Shown here one piece after another: positions 5,807 through 10,841 of a DNA stretch of 10,841 nt. Within the stretch, counting starts at the first letter, position 1. Each line of letters opens with the position of its first letter. The notes under the pieces were generated by a model. The model was not told the DNA's origin and made no database searches. It saw only the letters and a program-made list of their open reading frames with translations. Source of the stretch: Desulfobacterales bacterium (lineage in GTDB: Bacteria; Desulfobacterota; Desulfobacteria; Desulfobacterales; 4be13); NCBI GenBank assembly GCA_029934695.1, contig JAOZLU010000007.1, positions 1-10,841 on the forward strand, in the 5' to 3' direction. The position numbers and the translations under genes were made by a program.

Positions 5807-7318
5807 ATGAACAGGAATAAAACATCTGAAAAAATGCCCTTCCCCTTTCGTGCAGTCTTTCTCACGGCAATCATCACGCTGGTGCTGACAGTGGGAGCAG
5901 GCTATTTCCTCGGCTATCACAACCCCCATGGTCCCACCTCCCAAACCGGGGACACTGAGAATCTTTTTGAGGAAGTAACAGAAACTACGCTGTATACCTG
6001 CGGAATGCATCCCTGGATCATCACGGAAGAGCCGGGAACCTGCCCCATCTGCGGCATGAACCTCACCCCCAAACGGGATGAGGGAACTTCCGGCGAAGAT
6101 GAAAAAGGCGAAAGGGAAATTGCCTACTGGCGAGCTCCCATGAACCCCACCGAGATATACGACAAACCAGGGAAGAGTGCTATGGGCATGGACCTGGTTC
6201 CTGTTTATGAAGATGAAATCATAGGAGGCGTTGAGATAAAGATTGATCCTGTGACCCAGCAGAACATGGGTATTCGCACAGCAACTGTTGAAAAAGGGCC
6301 TCTGGTTCACACGATTCGCACTTACGGGCACATCACTTATGACGAAACCCGTACCGCACAGGTCAGTCTTAAATTCAACGGATGGATCGAGAAGCTGCAT
6401 GTGGATTTTACGGGCCAACTGATTGAAAAAGATCAGCCTCTGTTTGAAGTCTATTCCCCGCAGCTCCTGGCCGCACAGGAGGAGTACCTGATCGCCTATC
6501 GCACCAGAAGGAGTAAAGATATGCTCGCATCTGCGCGACGCAGGCTCCGCTATTTTGACATCGCAGAAAGTGAAATCCGGGCTGTTGAAAAATCCGGCAC
6601 AGTTAAAAAGGCCCTGACCATCCGCTCGCCGTTTACCGGCGTGGTCACGCATAAAAACGCGGTGGAAGGCGGCTTTGTAAAAGCCGGAACCACCGTCTAT
6701 CGGATTGCGGATCTTTCCCGGGTATGGGTCGAGGCCCACATTTACGAATACGAACTGAGCCAGGTTTCCCCGGGTCAGGATGCGGAGATGAGGCTCCCCT
6801 ATCTTCCGGGCAAAGTCTATTCCGGAAAGGTGGCGTATATTTATCCCTATCTCCAGAAAAAAACCCGGGATGTGGTGATCCGTCTGGAGTTTGAGAATCC
6901 GAATCTGGAGCTGAAACCTGATATGTATGCGGATGTGTATATAAAGACCGCCGCCGAAGGCGAAGGAATTCTCATTCCGTCAGAAGCGGTGATCCGATCC
7001 GGAGAGCGGAACGTGGTTTTCGTCACGCGGGAGAACGGCAAATTCACACCTCGGCAGGTTTCTCTTGGCATGACACTTGACCGCGGAAACATCCTGATTC
7101 TGACAGGACTTGCCCCGGGGGAAACCGTTGTGACTTCAGGCCAGTTCCTTCTTGATTCGGAATCAAAGCTGAAAGAGGCGGTGCAGAAGATGTTGGAGGC
7201 CAAAAAGGGTAAGCCAAAGGAAACAAAGGAAGATGACTTCTTCGGAGATATGGAAAAAGAGGACGACTTCTTTGAAGACATGGAAAAAGAGGACGACTTC
7301 TTCAAAGACATGGAATAG
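5807..7318 (+). CDS. cusB: CusB-type periplasmic adaptor (membrane fusion protein) of a Cu/Ag efflux pump
   Basis: A 503-residue adaptor that links the RND pump to an outer-membrane channel across the periplasm. A signal anchor lies at about residues 13-36. A heavy-metal-binding domain follows at 63-88 (YTCGMHP, then CPICGMNLTP; C65, M67, H68, C79, C82, M84). A second, Cys-less copy lies at 107-133 (YWRAPMNP, then GMDLVPVYE). Lipoyl-like halves at about 186-215 and 276-305 bracket an alpha-hairpin (216-262). A beta-barrel (306-380) and a membrane-proximal domain (383-450) complete the core. The tail is an acidic three-fold repeat. The ATG at 5807 is chosen because homology begins there and a GGAAAG/GAG Shine-Dalgarno lies just upstream; the frame is open further upstream (to 5669) but unconserved in character. 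cusA follows after 26 bases in the same operon. The metal-binding Met/His/Cys set suggests Cu(I) or Ag(I). Confidence 0.93.
   Translation: MNRNKTSEKMPFPFRAVFLTAIITLVLTVGAGYFLGYHNPHGPTSQTGDTENLFEEVTETTLYTCGMHPWIITEEPGTCPICGMNLTPKRDEGTSGEDEKGEREIAYWRAPMNPTEIYDKPGKSAMGMDLVPVYEDEIIGGVEIKIDPVTQQNMGIRTATVEKGPLVHTIRTYGHITYDETRTAQVSLKFNGWIEKLHVDFTGQLIEKDQPLFEVYSPQLLAAQEEYLIAYRTRRSKDMLASARRRLRYFDIAESEIRAVEKSGTVKKALTIRSPFTGVVTHKNAVEGGFVKAGTTVYRIADLSRVWVEAHIYEYELSQVSPGQDAEMRLPYLPGKVYSGKVAYIYPYLQKKTRDVVIRLEFENPNLELKPDMYADVYIKTAAEGEGILIPSEAVIRSGERNVVFVTRENGKFTPRQVSLGMTLDRGNILILTGLAPGETVVTSGQFLLDSESKLKEAVQKMLEAKKGKPKETKEDDFFGDMEKEDDFFEDMEKEDDFFKDME
7226..7315 (+). repeat. Three-fold 30-bp repeat encoding the acidic CusB tail
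   Basis: Units at 7226-7255, 7256-7285 and 7286-7315 encode KEDDFFGDME, KEDDFFEDME and KEDDFFKDME. Units 2 and 3 differ in only a few bases; unit 1 is more diverged. The array ends exactly at the stop codon and gives the adaptor a highly acidic, aromatic C-terminus. Confidence 0.9.
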
Positions 7319-7344
7319 CAACCCACAACCCGGAGACCCTGACA

Positions 7345-10300
7345 ATGATCGAAAAGATAATAGAATGGTCCATTCATAACAAGTTCATTGTGATCCTGGC
7401 CACTGTGTTCGTGATTCTTGGCGGCGGTCTGGCAATGATGGAGACACCCATTGACGCCATCCCTGATCTCTCGGACGTTCAGGTGATTATCTACACCAAG
7501 TATTCCGGGCAGGCCCCCCAGGTTGTGGAAGAGCAGGTAACATATCCGCTCACCACCGCCATGCTGAGCGTACCTTATGCAAAAGTGGTCCGGGGGTACT
7601 CCTTTTTTGGGGTATCCTTTGTCTATATCATCTTCGAGGATGGAACCGATCTTTACTGGGCGCGTTCCAGAGTGCTAGAATATCTGAACTTTGTTTCCGG
7701 CAGACTCCCCGCGGGCGTTACCCCGAGCCTCGGGCCCGATGCCACCGGTGTCGGATGGATATATGAATATATCCTCATGGATACCACGGGAAAGCATGAT
7801 CTCCAGAAACTCAGGAGCCTTCAGGACTGGTATCTCCGTTATGAACTTACAGCGGTGCCCGGAGTCTCCGAGGTGGCGAGCATCGGCGGATTTGTGAAAC
7901 AGTACCAGGTGGAGGTTGACCCCAACAAACTTCTTGCTTATGATCTGCCCATTCAGAAGGTGAGAATGGCAATAAAGCGATCCAACAATGACGTGGGCGG
8001 AAAGCTTGTGGAGATGGGGGAGACCGAGTTCATGGTGCGCGGGCTGGGCTACATCCGTTCTTTGGAAGATTTGGAAAATATCGCGGTCGGGGTGGATCAG
8101 ATGGGAACGCCCATTCTTCTCAGGAACATCGCCAACATTCAGATCGGGCCTGAGCTTCGCCGGGGAATTCTGGAATGGAACGGCCAAGGGGAAGTCGTGG
8201 GCGGCATTGTCATCATGCGCTATGGCGAGAATGCGCTGGAGGTGATCCGCAAGGTGAAAGAGAAACTCAGGGATTTGGAAAAAGGACTTCCCAAAGGCGT
8301 AGTGATCAAGATGGGGTATGACCGCTCAGGACTTATCCAAAGAGGCGTCAACACGCTCAAAACAAAGCTCATTGAGGAAATGAGCGTGGTGGCCGTGATC
8401 TGTGTTATTTTCCTCCTCCACTTCCGATCTGCCTTTGTGACCATCTTCACCCTGCCGGTGGGCATTCTGATGGCGTTTCTCATCATGTATTTTCTGGGCA
8501 TCAACGCCAACATTATGAGTCTGGGAGGCATCGCCATTGCCATCGGAGTCATGGTGGATGCGTCGGTGGTTCTGGTGGAGAACGCACACAAGCATCTTGA
8601 AAAGGACCGCGGCCGAAAGTCCCATACGGAGATTATTCTGGCCGCGTCCAAAGAGGTGGGACCGGCCCTGTTTTACAGCCTTCTGATCATCACAGTTTCT
8701 TTTCTGCCGGTCTTCACCCTCCAGGAGCAGTCAGGGCGCCTCTTCAAACCCTTGGCTTATACAAAAACCTTTGCCATAGCCGCGTCTTCGGTCCTGGCGA
8801 TCACCATTGTTCCGGTGCTTATGACCTTTTTCATCCGGGAGGAGCCCATTGATCCCGGCATCTCGAAAAAGCGCAAGGCTCTGATCTGGATCGCGGCTTT
8901 GGCAGGCTCTCCGCTTCTTGTCATCGCGGGAGGAGCCGCTGGTCTTGAGCTTCCGGACTGGAGTTTGGTGGCCGCGCTGGCGTTTTCGCTGTTCATCTTC
9001 CTGTGTCTCATCCGCCAGAAGATCATACCTGAGGCGAAGAATCCTCTGAGCCGATTTTTTATCCGGCTTTATCTTCCCCTGATCAAATGGGTGCTTAAAT
9101 GGCGAAAAACCACAATTCTGCTGGCGATGCTCATGGTGGCGGTCTCGTATTATCCCGCGTCCCAACTGGGAAGCGAATTTATGCCGCCCCTGGATGAAGG
9201 CGACCTTCTCTATATGCCCACGACGCTTCCGGGCATCTCCGTGACCAAGGCCAAGGAACTGCTCCAGCAGACAGATAAGATCATCCAGCGGTTCCCGGAG
9301 GTGCGCCATACCCTCGGCAAAATCGGACGGGCCGAAACGTCCACCGATCCCGCGCCCCTCTCCATGATCGAGACGACCATCATGCTCCGGTCGGACGCGG
9401 AATATGAGATGATACCGGTGAACCGGTTTTTCTCGGACTGGCCGGGCTGGCTCAAAGAGCCGCTGACGTGGTTCTGGCCGGAAGTTATAAAGGGGAAGAT
9501 TCTTCACGAATGGCGGAAGAAACAGATCAGACGGTTTTTCTCGGACTGGCCAGGCTGGCTCAGAACGCCGCTGACGTGGTTCTGGCCCGAGGAACGGTAT
9601 ATTACCATTGACGAACTCGCTGAGGACCTTGACCGGGCCATTCAGTTTCCTGGGCTGACCAACGCGTGGACCATGCCCATCAAAACCCGGATTGACATGC
9701 TCTCCACCGGGATCAAGACGCCTGTGGGAATCAAGCTTATGGGCCCGGATCTGGATGTCCTCTCGGAACTGGGTTCCAGAATTGAGGCGGTGGTTCAGGA
9801 GATTCCAGGCACTCTTTCTGCCTATTCTGAGCGGGTCACGGGCGGAAATTATCTTGACTTTGATATTCGGAGAGATCATATTGCAAGGTACGGGCTGACG
9901 GTTGGAGATGTGCAGGATGTGATCATGACGGCTATCGGCGGGATGAACATGACCTACACAGTTGAAGGGCTGGAGCGATACCCGGTCAGTCTGCGGTACA
10001 ACCGCGAACTCAGGGATGACATTGAGCGGCTCAGACGCGTTCTTGTGCCCACACCCACGGGCGCGCAGGTTCCGCTGGCCCAGTTGGCGGATTTGTCCGT
10101 TCACAAAGGACCCGCGGGCATCAAGAGCGAAAACTCCCGCCGGACTGCCTGGATATATGTGGATCTGAGGGGCGTGGATGTGGGGTCTTATGTGAAACAG
10201 GCCAAAGCGGTGGTGGATCGGGAGATTGATCTTCCCACCGGATATTCCATTGTGTGGTCGGGGCAGTATGAGTACATGGAAAAAGCCCGAAAGACCCTGA

Positions 10301-10841
10301 ATGTGATTATTCCGGTGACGCTGGGGATAATCTTCATCCTGCTCTACATCCATTTCAACAGCATCACCGAGGCTGCCATGGTGATGGCAAGCCTTCCGTT
10401 TGCGCTGGTGGGAGGCGTGTGGCTGCTTTACTTCCTCGGATATAATATTTCCGTGGCCGTGATGGTGGGATTTATTGCGCTGGCAGGACTTGCAGCCGAG
10501 ACCGGCGTGGTCATGCTCGTCTATCTGGATGAAACTTTTCATGTGCGTCAGGTGAAAGATGAGATGAATAGTGCGGAGGACCTTCATGCGGCCATCATTG
10601 AGGGGGCCGTCGAAAGGGTGAGACCCAAGCTGATGACCGTCGCCACCACGCTCATCGGGCTTTTGCCGGTGATGTGGGGGACCGAGACCGGTTCTCAGGT
10701 TATGAAACGGATCGCCTCGCCCATGGTGGGAGGACTGATATCCTCCACCGTGCTTACGCTGGTAATCATCCCCGCGGTGTATGATATCTGGAAAAGATGG
10801 GAGTTGCGGAAAACGCTGAAATCCGGCCATGAGATGAAGTA
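7345..10841 (+). CDS. cusA: CusA-type heavy-metal RND efflux pump (3' end at the window edge)
   Basis: The frame is open from ATG 7345 (GGAG at 7332-7335) to the right edge: 1165 complete codons, then TA. The next base probably completes a TAA or TAG stop, because the C-terminus already looks finished. The protein is an inner-membrane proton-driven pump that moves Cu(I)/Ag(I) to CusB and the outer channel. TM1 is at about 13-32. TM4 has GVMVDASVVLVENAHK with D405. The methionines equivalent to the E. coli CusA triad M573/M623/M672 are M624 (LLYMP), M674 (SMIETT) and M785 (RIDMLSTGIK). Proton-relay equivalents E1052 (LAAETGVVM) and K1095 (RVRPKLMTV) are present. E. coli CusA has 1047 residues; the excess comes mainly from an insertion at about 499-557 and an internal duplication at 694-748. 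The Met triad favours monovalent over divalent metals. Confidence 0.95.
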   Translation, partial: MIEKIIEWSIHNKFIVILATVFVILGGGLAMMETPIDAIPDLSDVQVIIYTKYSGQAPQVVEEQVTYPLTTAMLSVPYAKVVRGYSFFGVSFVYIIFEDGTDLYWARSRVLEYLNFVSGRLPAGVTPSLGPDATGVGWIYEYILMDTTGKHDLQKLRSLQDWYLRYELTAVPGVSEVASIGGFVKQYQVEVDPNKLLAYDLPIQKVRMAIKRSNNDVGGKLVEMGETEFMVRGLGYIRSLEDLENIAVGVDQMGTPILLRNIANIQIGPELRRGILEWNGQGEVVGGIVIMRYGENALEVIRKVKEKLRDLEKGLPKGVVIKMGYDRSGLIQRGVNTLKTKLIEEMSVVAVICVIFLLHFRSAFVTIFTLPVGILMAFLIMYFLGINANIMSLGGIAIAIGVMVDASVVLVENAHKHLEKDRGRKSHTEIILAASKEVGPALFYSLLIITVSFLPVFTLQEQSGRLFKPLAYTKTFAIAASSVLAITIVPVLMTFFIREEPIDPGISKKRKALIWIAALAGSPLLVIAGGAAGLELPDWSLVAALAFSLFIFLCLIRQKIIPEAKNPLSRFFIRLYLPLIKWVLKWRKTTILLAMLMVAVSYYPASQLGSEFMPPLDEGDLLYMPTTLPGISVTKAKELLQQTDKIIQRFPEVRHTLGKIGRAETSTDPAPLSMIETTIMLRSDAEYEMIPVNRFFSDWPGWLKEPLTWFWPEVIKGKILHEWRKKQIRRFFSDWPGWLRTPLTWFWPEERYITIDELAEDLDRAIQFPGLTNAWTMPIKTRIDMLSTGIKTPVGIKLMGPDLDVLSELGSRIEAVVQEIPGTLSAYSERVTGGNYLDFDIRRDHIARYGLTVGDVQDVIMTAIGGMNMTYTVEGLERYPVSLRYNRELRDDIERLRRVLVPTPTGAQVPLAQLADLSVHKGPAGIKSENSRRTAWIYVDLRGVDVGSYVKQAKAVVDREIDLPTGYSIVWSGQYEYMEKARKTLNVIIPVTLGIIFILLYIHFNSITEAAMVMASLPFALVGGVWLLYFLGYNISVAVMVGFIALAGLAAETGVVMLVYLDETFHVRQVKDEMNSAEDLHAAIIEGAVERVRPKLMTVATTLIGLLPVMWGTETGSQVMKRIASPMVGGLISSTVLTLVIIPAVYDIWKRWELRKTLKSGHEMK
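9424..9588 (+). repeat. Recent internal duplication within cusA
   Basis: Bases 9424-9480 and 9532-9588 match at 52 of 57 positions, offset by 108 bases (36 codons). Both encode RFFSDWPGWL followed by two variable residues and PLTWFWP. The 51 bases between encode EVIKGKILHEWRKKQIR. The frame is kept, so the protein gains about 36 residues in its large periplasmic domain between M674 and M785. Confidence 0.92.

Noticed and set aside
5777..6739. A 320-codon open frame on the minus strand
   Set aside because: Antisense to cusB, with no recognisable motifs; a shadow frame.
8731..10830. A 699-codon open frame on the minus strand
   Set aside because: It lies wholly antisense to cusA, and its product is a His/Arg/Gly/Pro-rich string with no domain pattern. 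It is a shadow of cusA codon bias.

Overview
The window looks like an accessory stretch of a chromosome from a Gram-negative, motile, environmental bacterium, most plausibly one of the Desulfobacterota (Desulfonema-like relatives). This placement is an inference. It rests on the mix of a chemoreceptor, a periplasmic binding protein, a tri-heavy-metal-domain Cus-type efflux adaptor, a decayed filamentous-haemagglutinin-like fragment and many small palindromic repeats. No rRNA or phylogenetic marker gene is present.

Left part (1-1022): an AT-rich 18-bp tandem repeat lies at the edge, followed by a complete LytTR response regulator gene (120-884, +). Its stop codon abuts a GGTGGGT/ACCCACC hairpin with a T8 tract, a good intrinsic terminator that also looks like a dispersed repeat. 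A second, nested GC-rich inverted repeat follows (921-966).

Middle left (1023-4015, minus strand): a two-gene operon encodes a methyl-accepting chemotaxis protein and then a LivJ/LivK-type type-1 periplasmic binding protein. The genes overlap by 4 bp (ATGA). No ABC permease or ATPase gene is present in the window, so the binding protein may present a ligand to the receptor instead of feeding a transporter.

Middle (4016-5806): mostly non-coding and relic DNA. It holds a roughly 100-bp inverted-repeat element (4231-4330), a short degraded beta-helix fragment of filamentous-haemagglutinin type (4435-4596), one intact small gene for a putative PD-(D/E)XK nuclease (4734-5345), and a 461-bp leader region. 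The leader contains an exact sigma-54 promoter match (5710-5725), a candidate sigma-70 promoter and several perfect inverted repeats.

Right part (5807-10841): a heavy-metal efflux operon, cusB then cusA. CusB is the membrane-fusion adaptor, with heavy-metal-binding domains at the N-terminus and an acidic triple repeat at the C-terminus. CusA is the RND pump; its reading frame is open from 7345 to the right edge, where it stops at an incomplete TA codon. CusA keeps the three methionines and the proton-relay residues of the Cu(I)/Ag(I) pump. It also carries an approximately 59-residue insertion with two extra hydrophobic segments and a recent internal duplication (52 of 57 bases identical). The outer-membrane partner (CusC/TolC-like) is not in the window.

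The most notable points are the modified CusA, the probable sigma-54 control of the metal-efflux operon, the CusB tail repeats, and the binding-protein/chemoreceptor pairing. I saw no convincing new defence system or mobile island; the solitary nuclease gene is the only candidate in that direction.
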